A stretch of 64,000 bases of DNA. Source: Gloeobacter kilaueensis JS1 (GTDB lineage Bacteria > Cyanobacteriota > Cyanobacteriia > Gloeobacterales > Gloeobacteraceae). The first letter of the stretch is position 1. The number at the start of each line of letters is the position of its first letter. Location: contig NC_022600.1 in assembly GCF_000484535.1 (NCBI RefSeq), forward strand, positions 2,232,001 to 2,296,000. The letters are read 5' to 3'. Both the position numbers and the translations under genes were made by a program. This document shows positions 1 through 8,579 of this stretch, one piece after another. The notes under the pieces were generated by a model. The model had not been told where the DNA came from. It saw only the letters and a list, made by a program, of their open reading frames with translations, and made no database searches.

Positions 1-980
1 TCGTAGCCGGTAAGCGTCTCCACCAGCCGGTCGCGGCGCATCCGGCTGACATTCGCTTCCAGGCTGTCGTCGCTTCCCAAATCCAGCGCTTTGAGCGCCT
101 GCAACAGCCGCACCAGGGCGGAGGCCAGATCGTCCGCCAGGACCGGATCGATGTTGTAGCGCCGCGTCTGCTGGGAACCGGAAAGCAGCGTCTCAAAGAA
201 GAAATTGCTCGTCGCCTCCGCCTGCGAGAGCGCCACGCCGATGAGCGGAAACTGCTTTTTGATCCGGCCCAGCGTCCGCCCGACGCCAAAATTGCTCAAA
301 GCGAGCGTCAGCGCCCGGCTGGCGTACTCGGCAAATTGGTGGGCTTCATCGATGACGAGCAGATCAAAATCCGGCAGGATCTGGCCGTGGCTTGCCCGGT
401 CGATAAGCAGCAGGGCGTGATTGGTAATCAACAGCTGCGCCTGGGCGAGGGAGCGGCGCGACTCAAAATAAAAGCAACTGTCGAAGTGGGGGCACTTCTC
501 CCGCAGGCAGTCGTCCTTGTCGGAGCGAATATCTTCCCAGATGTCCGCCGGGGGGCTGGTGGGCAGATCCGCCAGATCGCCTGTGGTGGTGTCCTCGTAC
601 CACTCCCGCAGCCAGGTAATACCGGGAGCGAGAAGCGACTCTCCCCAGCGCCGCTTCGAGACGTAGTGGCTGCGCCCCTTGACCAGCCGCGCCTGAAAGC
701 GGACGGGCAGTGCCCGCTGCAACAGCGGAATGTCCTTATATAAATACTGCTCCTGCAGGGCGATCGTCGCCGTCGAGATCACCACCCGCTTGCCGCTCAA
801 GATAGCCGGAATGAGAGCACTGAAGCTCTTGCCGGTACCCGTTCCCGCCTCCGCCACCACCGGCATCCGCTCGGCAAAACCGCGCTCGATCGCCCGCGCC
901 ATGTCCAGCTGCGCCTGCCGCACCTCGTAGTTGGGCAGAATGCGCGCTACGGCATCGAAGGCATCGCTGAGGGTGAGCAT
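1..980 (-). CDS. dinG: DinG/Rad3-type ATP-dependent DNA helicase, C-terminus cut by the window edge
   Basis: The frame is open from an ATG at 980 to base 1, so about 326 N-terminal residues are visible. Superfamily 2 XPD/DinG helicases unwind DNA 5'->3' using ATP and an iron-sulfur cluster. Visible motifs are Walker A GTGTGKS (residues 46-52), the iron-sulfur domain with C158, C163 and C169 in the C-x4-C-x5-C spacing known from DinG, the following LLITNHALL block, and the DEAH box (211-214). The first cluster cysteine, expected just after the KGRSHY block (about residue 108), reads serine here (YVSKRR). The N-terminus is complete because MLTLSDAF leads straight into the helicase core. The gene is transcribed away from the PfpI gene's 3' end. 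Helicase assignment is firm; DinG versus a related Rad3-like paralogue is less certain without the C-terminal half. Confidence 0.85.
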   Translation of the reverse strand, partial: MLTLSDAFDAVARILPNYEVRQAQLDMARAIERGFAERMPVVAEAGTGTGKSFSALIPAILSGKRVVISTATIALQEQYLYKDIPLLQRALPVRFQARLVKGRSHYVSKRRWGESLLAPGITWLREWYEDTTTGDLADLPTSPPADIWEDIRSDKDDCLREKCPHFDSCFYFESRRSLAQAQLLITNHALLLIDRASHGQILPDFDLLVIDEAHQFAEYASRALTLALSNFGVGRTLGRIKKQFPLIGVALSQAEATSNFFFETLLSGSQQTRRYNIDPVLADDLASALVRLLQALKALDLGSDDSLEANVSRMRRDRLVETLTGY

Positions 981-1048
981 TGTCTCAGTTTGACACTCCT
1001 CACCCTTAATGTGGTGCTCTTCGTCTGAGGACAGGTGCCCGTTATTTT

Positions 1049-1759
1049 CTAAACGTCGATACCAAGACCGGCAGCGATTCGCCGCGCCGTCCGCTCCCGC
1101 CGGGCAGTGATGTCCTGCACAGCCTGCCGCGCCTGCTCCAGTATTGGAGCGGGAGCGGTTTCGGGGGAGCCGCTGTTAAAGGGCGGCTCAGGCGCATAGG
1201 CAATACCGAGTTGAATGAGCTGGGCCGCCTCGCTGCCGCGCAGCTCAGCCGCCAGCCGCAGGGCACCGTCGATTCCGGCGGTGACACCGGCGGCGAACAC
1301 CCAATTGCCGTCTACTACCACCCTCTCGTTTACCGGGATGGCACCAAAAAATGGCAACAGGTGAAACGAAGCCCAGTGCGTCGTCGCCCGGCGGCCCATC
1401 AATAGACCCGCCGCACCGCAGAGCAGGGCACCGGTGCAGACGGAGAAGACGCTGAGCGCGCCCGCCGCCTGCTGCCGTATCCAGCCCAGCACCTCGTCGT
1501 TGTCCATCAAAGCTTCCTGACCAAAGCCGCCGGGAATGTGTAGAACGTCGAGTTGGGGCGCATCGGCCAGAGTCGCATCTGGGACGAGGCGCAGTCCTTT
1601 AAGATCGCGAACCGGCTCAGCCGTTCTGGCATAAATCTTGTAAGTCGAATTTGGCAGGCGCGACAGCACCTCGAACGGTCCTGTAAGGTCAATCTGGTCC
1701 AGCCCCTCAAAAAGCAGGGAGCCGATCTGCAGGTGGGTGTCGTCGGGAATCACAGACAT
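1049..1759 (-). CDS. DJ-1/PfpI (class I glutamine amidotransferase-like) protein, isonitrile-hydratase-like
   Basis: A 236-residue cytosolic protein of the DJ-1/ThiJ/PfpI superfamily. The nucleophile elbow is clear: VFSVCTGALL puts the reactive cysteine at 108, followed by AAGLLMGRRATTHW, an arrangement very like isonitrile hydratase InhA and the sensor domain of AraC-type GlxA regulators. The early Asp in DQIDLTGPFE (D24) matches the acid used by InhA. There is no C-terminal HTH, so this is a stand-alone enzyme or glyoxalase/hydratase-like protein rather than a regulator. Family membership is very likely; the substrate cannot be read from sequence. It is divergent from the NmrA-like gene across about 310 bases. 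No good ribosome-binding site precedes the ATG at 1759. Confidence 0.8.
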   Translation of the reverse strand: MSVIPDDTHLQIGSLLFEGLDQIDLTGPFEVLSRLPNSTYKIYARTAEPVRDLKGLRLVPDATLADAPQLDVLHIPGGFGQEALMDNDEVLGWIRQQAAGALSVFSVCTGALLCGAAGLLMGRRATTHWASFHLLPFFGAIPVNERVVVDGNWVFAAGVTAGIDGALRLAAELRGSEAAQLIQLGIAYAPEPPFNSGSPETAPAPILEQARQAVQDITARRERTARRIAAGLGIDV

Positions 1760-2069
1760 CTTGGAGGCAAATATTAGAAGAACCAGACAACTTCACATTA
1801 CAGCGATCTGCATCGATAGTTGATAAGCTTCGCCCCTGTGGGGAGATTTCGATCGAACCGGCGGTGCTACCTAGATATCAGCCTTTAGAGATGGTTCGAT
1901 GAAAGATCCATTTGTTACTTTGAGGGCGGGTGAACAGCAACTGCCGCGGCTTATGAACTAGTTTCACCTGTTATCAACCCAATTATCTTCAGTTCGTTCT
2001 GAGTGTTCTTTCAGGATACGACAGAGATTGAGCGTGTCAGTATTACACCCAATTTATCAGGAGAGAAAC
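1760..2069. other. Divergent intergenic region between the PfpI and NmrA-like genes
   Basis: 310 bases without a convincing gene. It is more AT-rich than its surroundings and carries a perfect 10-base palindrome TTCGATCGAA at 1848-1857. It must hold the promoters of both flanking genes, but I cannot place a convincing -35/-10 pair. Confidence 0.4.
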
Positions 2070-2945
2070 ATGGAAAACTCCGATCGGATCATTCTTGTTA
2101 CCGGTGCAACTGGTAACCAGGGCGGTGCAGTAGCTCGCCATCTGTTGCAGCACAAAAACTTTACGGTTCGCGCCTTCGTGCGCGACGAGAATAAGCCTGA
2201 GGCACAGGCGCTCAGACGAGCGGGTGCAAAACTCGTAGAAGGAGATCTAGACGATCGCGCCTCGCTCGATCGCGCCCTACAGGGTGTCTATGGTGTCTTT
2301 TCGGTGCAAAACTTTGAAAGGGGATTAGACACCGAAATTCGAGAAGGTAAAGCCGTTGCTGACGCAGCGAAGGCAGCAGGGATCCGACACTTTCTCTATA
2401 GTTCGGTCGGTAGCGCAGAGCGCAACACCGGTGTTCCCCATTTTGACAGTAAGTTTCAAATCGAAGAACATGTTCGAGCGATCGGCTTACCCTACACGAT
2501 CATGCGTCCGGTCTTCTTCTTTTACAATTACGAACAGATGCGCCCTCTGATCGAAAAGGGAACATTGTCCCAGCCACTCAGTCCCGAGACGAAATTGCAG
2601 CAACTTTCCGAAGAAGATTACGGAGAGATGATCGCTGGGGTCTTTGAGCGCCCGGCAGAATTTCTGAACCGTGAAATCGAAGTGGCCAGTGTAGAGATGA
2701 CGATGACAGAAGTGGCCGCTGCCTTCAGCCGTGTTCTGGCAAAAACCGTTCAGTACCAGCAGATCCCTTTTGAGGCGTTCGAGCAGCAGGCTGGCAAAGA
2801 GATGACCATCATGTATCGCTGGTTCGAGAACGTCGGCTATCGAGCCGATCTGGCAGAACTGAGACGGATTTTTTCTAAACTGAGCAGCCTTGAATCTTAT
2901 CTGCGCGAAAAGGGCTGGGCAAAACTAACCGAATCGAGAGGGTAA
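2070..2945 (+). CDS. NmrA-like NAD(P)-binding (atypical short-chain dehydrogenase) protein
   Basis: A 291-residue Rossmann-fold protein. The N-terminus carries the NAD(P)-binding signature VTGATGNQGG (about residues 9-18), followed by FVRDENKPEAQALRRAGAKLVEGDLDD, typical of NmrA/HSCARG redox sensors and related oxidoreductases. The catalytic Tyr-x-x-x-Lys of classical SDRs is not obvious, which fits NmrA-like proteins; NmrA members bind dinucleotides and often act as redox sensors or isoflavone-reductase-like enzymes. I place the start at the ATG at 2070, because AGGAGAG at 2058-2064 is well spaced from it; an upstream in-frame TTG at 2028 would add 14 unconserved residues. Its role here is unknown. 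It is a single-gene unit divergent from the PfpI gene. Confidence 0.8.
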   Translation: MENSDRIILVTGATGNQGGAVARHLLQHKNFTVRAFVRDENKPEAQALRRAGAKLVEGDLDDRASLDRALQGVYGVFSVQNFERGLDTEIREGKAVADAAKAAGIRHFLYSSVGSAERNTGVPHFDSKFQIEEHVRAIGLPYTIMRPVFFFYNYEQMRPLIEKGTLSQPLSPETKLQQLSEEDYGEMIAGVFERPAEFLNREIEVASVEMTMTEVAAAFSRVLAKTVQYQQIPFEAFEQQAGKEMTIMYRWFENVGYRADLAELRRIFSKLSSLESYLREKGWAKLTESRG

Positions 2946-2969
2946 ATAGTCTACATTGAAAAAGAATAT

Positions 2970-3503
2970 TTACTTTGGCGGCAAGTCGAAGTGTGTACTT
3001 AAAAGCCCTTCAGTTTCGGCATCATGGGCAACAAGCTTGATTACAAACGGCTGCTTCATGCTAGAGCTGAAGCCCTGCCCACTTTTTCTATTTCGTGGAA
3101 AAGCAGGTATTGATTCACCGCGCTTTTTCCGTTCTGACTTATGCTTTGGCAACTCGACTCGCACTTCGATGCCGCTACCGATCTGTGAAGCAGCCTCCCT
3201 TAAAGCCTGAAAATCAGCCACAGGAATAGCCTTACCCTGGGCAGCCTGTTTCTCGATGCGCTGCTTGATCCTCAGGAGTCGAGCGAGTGGCTCTTGCTCT
3301 GAGGATAATTCTTGAACACCATCCCCAGCCTGAGGAGGCTGTTGTCGCTTTGGACGAGCAATGTAATCCTCCGGGGCGGGCGTCTCGGTGGATAGGCTCT
3401 CCTTGTAAAAATCTGAGTGAGCAAGCCGCTCCGCCTCCCTATTGACCGCCTTCCTGCGTTCTGGAGATAGACGGGCCAGCATTTCCTCAAGTGAGAGTGG
3501 CAT
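2970..3503 (-). CDS. Putative antitoxin partner of the upstream RelE/HigB-like toxin, without a recognisable HTH
   Basis: 177 residues, starting at the ATG at 3503 that overlaps the toxin's TGA (TGATG), so the two are translationally coupled. The first 25 residues (SLEEMLARLSPERRKAV...) look like the N-terminus that precedes the XRE helix-turn-helix in HigA-type antitoxins. Here, however, the expected HTH is replaced by a polar, Pro/Gln-rich segment (about 35-70), a helical stretch (LARLLRIKQRIEKQAAQGK), a basic segment (KHKSERKKRG) and a hydrophobic C-terminal strand (PFVIKLVAHD). Antitoxin identity is inferred from position and this N-terminal similarity only. If correct, it may neutralise the toxin without binding DNA, or regulation may lie elsewhere. 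It is convergent with the NmrA-like gene. Confidence 0.45.
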   Translation of the reverse strand: MPLSLEEMLARLSPERRKAVNREAERLAHSDFYKESLSTETPAPEDYIARPKRQQPPQAGDGVQELSSEQEPLARLLRIKQRIEKQAAQGKAIPVADFQALREAASQIGSGIEVRVELPKHKSERKKRGESIPAFPRNRKSGQGFSSSMKQPFVIKLVAHDAETEGLLSTHFDLPPK

Positions 3504-3988
3504 CAACGTTTCCTTTTCTTTTGTCTGGTCGCCGGTGGGAATGACTTCCCGTTGACTTTCTTCTTTGCCTGTTCAGCCTGTTGTCGAACCTGTTTGAGTT
3601 CGGCTTCGACTACCTCTCTATGTTGATCGTATCGTTTATCAGCATGACGGAGCAGTGTTTTGTAAAACAAATCCTCGCTCATTCCAGATTTGTTTCCAGC
3701 CCACAGTAGGACGGCTCTGCGTTTGGGATCGAAGGCGAATGCAACTCTCCAGGGTCCATCTTCGCTTATCTGTAGTTCTTTCATATTTGCAAACTTGGAA
3801 CCATTGAGGGTATCAACTTTTGGCCTGCCAAGCCTCGGACCATCTTTTTTAAGGTTCTTTGCAGAGGCGAGGATGGCAAGCTGAACGTCTTCATCGAGCG
3901 CGTCAAACTCTGGTCTGAATTCGTCGTGGAAGATAACCTCCCAGGGCGGTGGTTCTTGAACCATGTCATCCGAGCTGGCCTTGGGCAT
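3503..3988 (-). CDS. RelE/HigB-superfamily (phage Gp49-like) toxin with a Lys-rich C-terminal tail
   Basis: About 161 residues from the ATG at 3988. A later ATG at 3964 is equally possible, and a TTG at 4003 is the longest option. The core MKELQ...DGPWRVAFAFDPKRRAVLLWAGNKSG...FYKTLLRHADKRYDQH matches the Gp49/HigB branch of RelE-like ribosome-dependent mRNA interferases. The family is usually near 110-120 residues; this one adds a long, helical, very basic tail (KKKVNGKSFPPATRQKKRKR). The partner gene follows with overlapping stop and start codons, the toxin-first order seen in higBA systems. Toxin fold is likely; activity is unproven. Confidence 0.7.
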   Translation of the reverse strand: MPKASSDDMVQEPPPWEVIFHDEFRPEFDALDEDVQLAILASAKNLKKDGPRLGRPKVDTLNGSKFANMKELQISEDGPWRVAFAFDPKRRAVLLWAGNKSGMSEDLFYKTLLRHADKRYDQHREVVEAELKQVRQQAEQAKKKVNGKSFPPATRQKKRKR

Positions 3989-4037
3989 TGCAGAAAATTT
4001 CAAGAAAGCAGTTGACGAAACATCCTGCGCCCAGCAC

Positions 4038-4859
4038 TCACATCGACAACAGATAAACGTCGCTCTTGTACCAGTAGGCGAGGATCTGGCGGTAGTTCCA
4101 GCCGGAGGTGGCCATCATCTGGGAGACGCGCTGGCTGAGCATCCGGCCTTTGGGAATCGGTAACTGGTACTGGCCGTAGCGCACCCAACCGGCGATGCCG
4201 TTGTCGCGGTAGAAACCCTGGGCCTTCGAGTAGTCGAGTACCTGACCACGGGTGGCGAGGATGGCCCGATCGGTGCGCGCATCGGTGAGGATCGTGCTGC
4301 GGCCCGTGCGCGGGTTGTAGCGGGCAAAGCCGCCGTAGACTTGATCGATGACCGAATCGACCATGTCGTAGTGCGGGCCGTGCTTGCGCCGGACGTAGCT
4401 CGTGAGCGCGTAGGTGCGCGCTGCCACCGCCTGGGCCATCAGGGCGTGATCGCTCCAACTGGCGGGCATTTCGCGGGGAACGACGCCGCGCAGGTAGGTT
4501 TCAGAATCGACCAGGTTGATCGCACCCACGCCGCCTTTGAAGCGCAAGAACTGCATTCCCTCCGGATACCAGCGATCGCCCACCAGCACGTAGGCGTTTG
4601 CAGGCAATTGCAGGATGCCGGTGTGGGCGGCGGTGACCGTAAACCAGTGGCCGGGGGCAAGATCGATGGCGCTGCCGTTGTCCTGGCGCAGTTGGGCAGG
4701 GGCGGAGACGGCAATCATCATCGAAGGCTTTGGCCCCTCGATGAGCACGCGCAGCGGAAAGGCACGGGCAGCTGTACCCCCCGTTAAAAGCAGGGAAAGA
4801 AGAACAAGAAGCAACGGGGCAAGAAGGGCGCGAATCGGGCTGGCTGCTGGACTTTGCAT
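4038..4859 (-). CDS. SpoIID/LytB-domain protein, secreted or membrane-anchored
   Basis: A 273-residue protein with an N-terminal hydrophobic segment (about 10-33), either a signal peptide or an anchor. The SpoIID domain is recognisable from GVVPREMPASWSDHALMAQAVAARTYAL (about 125-152), with E130 matching the catalytic Glu of SpoIID-type lytic transglycosylases, followed by DSVIDQVYGG. The C-terminal part after TRGQVLDY departs from the usual SpoIID ending, where a His/Ser-rich SGG block is normally found. SpoIID enzymes cut glycan strands in peptidoglycan; in cyanobacteria related proteins are of unknown cell-wall role. The gene is divergent from trpF. Domain call is firm; enzymatic activity is uncertain because of the altered C-terminus. 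Confidence 0.75.
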   Translation of the reverse strand: MQSPAASPIRALLAPLLLVLLSLLLTGGTAARAFPLRVLIEGPKPSMMIAVSAPAQLRQDNGSAIDLAPGHWFTVTAAHTGILQLPANAYVLVGDRWYPEGMQFLRFKGGVGAINLVDSETYLRGVVPREMPASWSDHALMAQAVAARTYALTSYVRRKHGPHYDMVDSVIDQVYGGFARYNPRTGRSTILTDARTDRAILATRGQVLDYSKAQGFYRDNGIAGWVRYGQYQLPIPKGRMLSQRVSQMMATSGWNYRQILAYWYKSDVYLLSM

Positions 4860-4953
4860 CGCTTTGTCAGGTGGGATGGTCGAACGGTAGGCGCAAAATC
4901 TCCGGCAAAGTTAGCGCACACTGGAGGTGATTTGCAACTTCTGCGCCACTGCC

Positions 4954-5613
4954 ATGCGGGTCAAAATTTGCGGCCTCACCGATCCTGCCCAGGCACACGC
5001 CATCGCCGGGCTCGGTGCCCACGCCCTGGGCTTTATCTGCGTGCCCGCCTCGCCCCGCTATGTCGCAGCGGAGCAGTTGAGGGCCCTCACCGCCGGATTG
5101 CCGCCCTTTATATTCAAAGTGGGCGTCTTCGCCGACGCGCCCCTGGAGGCGATCGAGGAAGCGGTGCAGGCCGGAGGGTTGAACGCAATTCAGCTGCACG
5201 GCGAGGAGGAGCCGCAAGTGTGCAGGGATCTGGCGCAAAGCGTGCCCGGTGTGGCGCGGATCAAGGCACTGCGCCTGCGGGAGGCAGCGGACCTGGAGCG
5301 CATCGAGCGCTACCGGGGCTGCGTCGAGACGGTGCTGCTCGATTCCTGGCACCCGGCCCAACTGGGCGGCACGGGAGTGACCTTCGACTGGCAGTGGCTT
5401 ATGGGCTTCAAGCCGGGGCTGCCCTGGATTCTCTCGGGCGGACTGAAGCCTGAGAATCTGCTCACAGCACTCCATCGCCTCCAGCCCCAGGCAATCGATC
5501 TGTCGAGCGGCGTCGAGGAAGCAGGCCAGCCTGGCCGCAAGAACCTCAAAAAGGTGGCCCAGGTGCTCGCGATCGCCCGGCAATTTTCGGAGCAATCCCA
5601 TGTCGTCGTCTGA
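4954..5613 (+). CDS. trpF: Phosphoribosylanthranilate isomerase
   Basis: 219 residues, the usual size for TrpF, a cytosolic (beta/alpha)8 enzyme that converts N-(5-phosphoribosyl)anthranilate to CdRP in tryptophan synthesis. The catalytic Cys lies in MRVKICGLTD (C6) and the catalytic Asp in VETVLLDSW (D130). The phosphate-binding loops appear as ILSGGLKPEN and IDLSSGVEEAGQPGRKN. I chose the ATG at 4954 because family members begin at this motif; a GTG at 4927 would add nine residues, with its GGAG too close to serve. No other trp gene is in the window, in keeping with the scattered trp genes of cyanobacteria. The 3' end overlaps the protease gene by 14 bases. Confidence 0.95.
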   Translation: MRVKICGLTDPAQAHAIAGLGAHALGFICVPASPRYVAAEQLRALTAGLPPFIFKVGVFADAPLEAIEEAVQAGGLNAIQLHGEEEPQVCRDLAQSVPGVARIKALRLREAADLERIERYRGCVETVLLDSWHPAQLGGTGVTFDWQWLMGFKPGLPWILSGGLKPENLLTALHRLQPQAIDLSSGVEEAGQPGRKNLKKVAQVLAIARQFSEQSHVVV

Positions 5614-6268
5614 CGAGGCGCGGGGGGAGCCGCCCGATATTCTCAACGGCCACACGCTGCCTTTTATAGTCTTCATCGCCCTTACGGCCCTCACCCCCCT
5701 GGTGCCGGGCGGTGTGTTCGTGATCTATCCGCTCAAGACGGTCCTGGCGGCGGGAATGCTCTGGTACTTCCGGCGCGACTACAGCGAGCTTTCTAAGTGG
5801 CACTTTCACTGGCTGGCCCTGCCGGTGGGGCTTCTGGTCACACTGCTCTGGGTCGGGATGGACGGGTTCTATCCGAAGACGGCGGTGGCCGAAGGCTTCA
5901 ACCCGTTTACCACTGGCGCGCCTGGGCTGGACTGGCTTGGGGCGGGTATCCGCCTGGGCGGCTCGACGCTGGTGGTGCCGGTGATGGAGGAACTGTTCTG
6001 GCGCTCCTGGCTCTTGCGCTTTCTCATCGACCGGGACGATTTTCGCCGGGTGCCGGTGGGCCGCTTCAGCGGTTTTGGTTTTTGCGTCTCGATTTTGCTT
6101 TTTGGCCTGGAGCACGACCGCTGGCTCGCAGGCATCCTCGCCGGGGCGATCTACGCGGCTCTCGTCTACTGGCGCAAAGAAATCCGCACCGCAATCGTCG
6201 CCCACGCCGTCACCAACTTTGCCCTGGGGCTCTACGTCATCGCCGCCCGCGCCTGGACATTCTGGTAA
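5600..6268 (+). CDS. CPBP-family intramembrane metalloprotease (CAAX-protease-related)
   Basis: A 222-residue polytopic membrane protein. The CPBP/Abi motifs are intact: E130-E131-x-x-x-R135 in VMEELFWRSW, FGLEHDRW with H172, and HAVTNF with H202 and N206. These glutamic-type intramembrane proteases (Rce1 relatives) cleave or bind membrane-embedded substrates. The EELFWRSW form resembles the subfamily annotated as CAAX prenyl protease-related in cyanobacteria and exosortase-bearing bacteria; no exosortase is in this window. Translation is coupled to trpF by a 14-base overlap, but no functional link is evident. The family call is strong; the substrate is unknown. Confidence 0.88.
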   Translation: MSSSDEARGEPPDILNGHTLPFIVFIALTALTPLVPGGVFVIYPLKTVLAAGMLWYFRRDYSELSKWHFHWLALPVGLLVTLLWVGMDGFYPKTAVAEGFNPFTTGAPGLDWLGAGIRLGGSTLVVPVMEELFWRSWLLRFLIDRDDFRRVPVGRFSGFGFCVSILLFGLEHDRWLAGILAGAIYAALVYWRKEIRTAIVAHAVTNFALGLYVIAARAWTFW

Positions 6269-6350
6269 ATGTGCCGCCTCCCGGTGGGCGGTTTATGATA
6301 AATGATGAAGGCACTGTTACCTTTCTTAAATCTCAGTGCCCCTGGGAGTT

Positions 6351-7328
6351 ATGAGCGTGGTGTCCGCAGGGAACTGGTCAGCTCTTGTCGAAGACGACCT
6401 GAGCCAGATGACGCGCAGTCTGATGAGTCTGGTCGGGGCAAAACATCCAGTTCTGCACGCAGCGGCGGAGCATCTGTTTAACGCGGGGGGCAAGCGCATC
6501 CGTCCGGCGCTGGTACTTTTGGCCTCGCGGGCAACGGTCGCGGGGGGAGAACCGAGCGAGCGGCATCGGCGTCTGGCGGAGATCACCGAAATGATCCACA
6601 CCGCTTCGCTCTTGCACGACGACGTGATCGACACCAGCGAAGTGCGCCGGGGCATCGAGACGGTGAACGCCCGCTTCGGCAACCGGGTAGCGATGCTCGC
6701 GGGCGATTATCTATTTGGTCTATCTTCGGTGCTGCTGGCCCGCTTGGGCAGCCTGGAGGTGGTGGAACTTTTAGGAGAGGTGATCTCGCACTTTGGCGAA
6801 GGCGAACTGTTGCAGAGCACGATCCAGTTCGACCCGGAACTGACCTTCGAGCAGTATCTCGACAAGAGTTTTTATAAGACGGCCTCGCTGATGGCCGGTA
6901 CCTCGCGGGCGGCGGCGGTGCTGAGCGGTAGCCCTGCGGTTGTCTGCGACGCTCTTTATGAGTATGGCCGCCACTTGGGCATCGCCTTTCAGGTGATCGA
7001 CGATCTGCTCGACTTTACCGGTTCGACCGCCCAACTGGGCAAGCCTGCCGGTTCGGATCTGCAGGACGGCAACCTCACCGCTCCAGTTCTCTACGCCCTT
7101 GAGGAGGCACCGCACCTGGGTGTACTCATCGAGCGCCAGTTCGACGAGCCGGGCGATCTCGAAAAGGCGATGTCGATGGTCTTTGCCAGTCGGGGCATCG
7201 AGCGCACCCGCGAGTTGGCCCAGCAGCACGCCCGCGAGGCGCTTACCAATCTCGATGCGCTGCCGGCTTCACCCGCCAGAGAAGCGCTCGCCGACCTGGT
7301 GGATTACATTCTTGGTCGCCTGCACTAA
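6351..7328 (+). CDS. All-trans long-chain polyprenyl (solanesyl-type) diphosphate synthase
   Basis: A 325-residue trans-prenyltransferase. The first Asp-rich motif is D90-D91-V-I-D94 (LLHDDVID), and the second D217-D218-L-L-D221. GGKRIRP near residues 46-51 is the isopentenyl diphosphate/phosphate-binding block. Small residues upstream of the first motif (HTASLL) leave an open elongation tunnel, as in C40-C45 enzymes that make the side chain of plastoquinone in cyanobacteria. The start is the ATG at 6351, preceded by GGGAG at 6344-6348; an in-frame GTG at 6336 is less well placed. The role in plastoquinone supply to the NDH-1 and photosynthetic chains is inferred from the family. Confidence 0.9.
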   Translation: MSVVSAGNWSALVEDDLSQMTRSLMSLVGAKHPVLHAAAEHLFNAGGKRIRPALVLLASRATVAGGEPSERHRRLAEITEMIHTASLLHDDVIDTSEVRRGIETVNARFGNRVAMLAGDYLFGLSSVLLARLGSLEVVELLGEVISHFGEGELLQSTIQFDPELTFEQYLDKSFYKTASLMAGTSRAAAVLSGSPAVVCDALYEYGRHLGIAFQVIDDLLDFTGSTAQLGKPAGSDLQDGNLTAPVLYALEEAPHLGVLIERQFDEPGDLEKAMSMVFASRGIERTRELAQQHAREALTNLDALPASPAREALADLVDYILGRLH

Positions 7329-7440
7329 CCACCGTTGCGCCCTCGCCAGAATTTGAAATCTATCTTAAAATTAGGGCGAGTACGGACGGTTGCGGCTGCG
7401 GCCCCCGGTGCGGGTCGCTGGCATCTCTAGGAGGAAAGTT

Positions 7441-8511
7441 ATGGCGCTTGTACCGTTGCGAATTTTGCTGGACCACGCTGCTGAGAACAACTACGGCATT
7501 CCAGCTTTTAACGTCAATAATCTCGAGCAGATCAAGGCAATCATGGAGGCTGCCCGCGAAGTCAACAGCCCCGTGATCCTGCAGGCGTCGCGGGGTGCCC
7601 GCAAGTATGCAGGCGAAGCCTTCCTGCGCCACATGGTGCTCGGCGCTGTCGAGGAGTACCCCGAGATTCCGATCGTCATGCACCAGGACCACGGCAACAG
7701 CCCGGCCACCTGCTACTCGGCGATCAAGAACGGCTTTACCAGCGTGATGATGGATGGCTCCTTGATGGAGGATGCCAAGACCCCGGCAAGCTACGAGTAC
7801 AACGTCGAGGTGACTGCCAAGGTGACCGAAGTCGCCCACGCCCTCGGGGTGAGCGTCGAGGGTGAACTGGGTTGCCTCGGTTCCCTTGAAACCGGCCAGG
7901 GCGACAAAGAAGACGGCCACGGCTTCGAGGGGTCGCTCTCCCACGATCAGCTCCTGACCGACCCGGATCAGGCCGCCGATTTTGTCGAGCGCACCGGCGT
8001 CGATGCCCTCGCCATCGCCATCGGCACCAGCCACGGCGCTTACAAGTTCAGCCGCAAGCCCGACGGTGCGATCCTCGCCATCGACCGCATCCGCGAAATT
8101 CACCACCGCCTGCCCAACACCCACCTGGTCATGCACGGCTCCTCCAGCGTGCCGCAGGATCTGCAGGACATCATCAACGCCTACGGCGGAGCGATTCCGC
8201 AGACCTGGGGCGTGCCGGTCGCTGAGATTCAAGAAGGCATTCGCAACGGCGTGCGCAAGATCAACGTCGATACCGACAACCGGCTGGCGATTACCGGTGC
8301 CGTGCGCAAGGCTCTCGCCGAGGACACCACCGAGTTCGATCCGCGCAAGTTCTTGATCCCCTCGACCAAGGCGATGCAAAAAGTCTGCCGCGAGCGCTAC
8401 ATCGAGTTCGGCTCCGCCGGTCAGGCCGACAAGATCAAGCAGGTCTCCCTCGAAGAGATGGCCAAGCGCTACATCGCCGCCGCCAGCATCAAGAAGACCG
8501 TGACTGTATAA
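7441..8511 (+). CDS. fbaA: Class II fructose-1,6-bisphosphate aldolase (Calvin cycle subtype)
   Basis: A 356-residue zinc-dependent aldolase that condenses DHAP with G3P (and with erythrose-4-P in the Calvin cycle). The zinc/catalytic block MHQDHGNS (H81, D83, H84) and the downstream SVEGELG and GTSHGAYKF blocks are diagnostic. The start at 7441 is fixed by a strong AGGAGG Shine-Dalgarno at about 7430. A rho-independent terminator follows at 8534-8559, so this is a single-gene unit. Together with glpX at 51290 it supplies two consecutive Calvin-cycle steps. The N-terminus [24 protein letters not shown] is typical of cyanobacterial and proteobacterial CbbA. Confidence 0.96.
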   Translation: MALVPLRILLDHAAENNYGIPAFNVNNLEQIKAIMEAAREVNSPVILQASRGARKYAGEAFLRHMVLGAVEEYPEIPIVMHQDHGNSPATCYSAIKNGFTSVMMDGSLMEDAKTPASYEYNVEVTAKVTEVAHALGVSVEGELGCLGSLETGQGDKEDGHGFEGSLSHDQLLTDPDQAADFVERTGVDALAIAIGTSHGAYKFSRKPDGAILAIDRIREIHHRLPNTHLVMHGSSSVPQDLQDIINAYGGAIPQTWGVPVAEIQEGIRNGVRKINVDTDNRLAITGAVRKALAEDTTEFDPRKFLIPSTKAMQKVCRERYIEFGSAGQADKIKQVSLEEMAKRYIAAASIKKTVTV

Positions 8512-8533
8512 AACCGCCACCTGCTGACAGTGC

Positions 8534-8559
8534 AAAAAGGGGCCGTCTGGCCCCTTTTT
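8534..8559 (+). terminator. Rho-independent terminator of fbaA
   Basis: Perfect inverted repeat AAAAAGGGGCC-GTCT-GGCCCCTTTTT directly after the aldolase stop. The symmetric A and T tracts would let it work in both directions, so it can also end the convergent gene at 8580. Confidence 0.9.
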
Positions 8560-8579
8560 GTTGAATCTATCTACACGGT

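Noticed and set aside
995-1003. ACTCCTCAC resembling the core of the cyanobacterial Yfr1 small RNA
   Set aside because: Nine matching bases only, without the flanking hairpins or the T-run terminator that define Yfr1.
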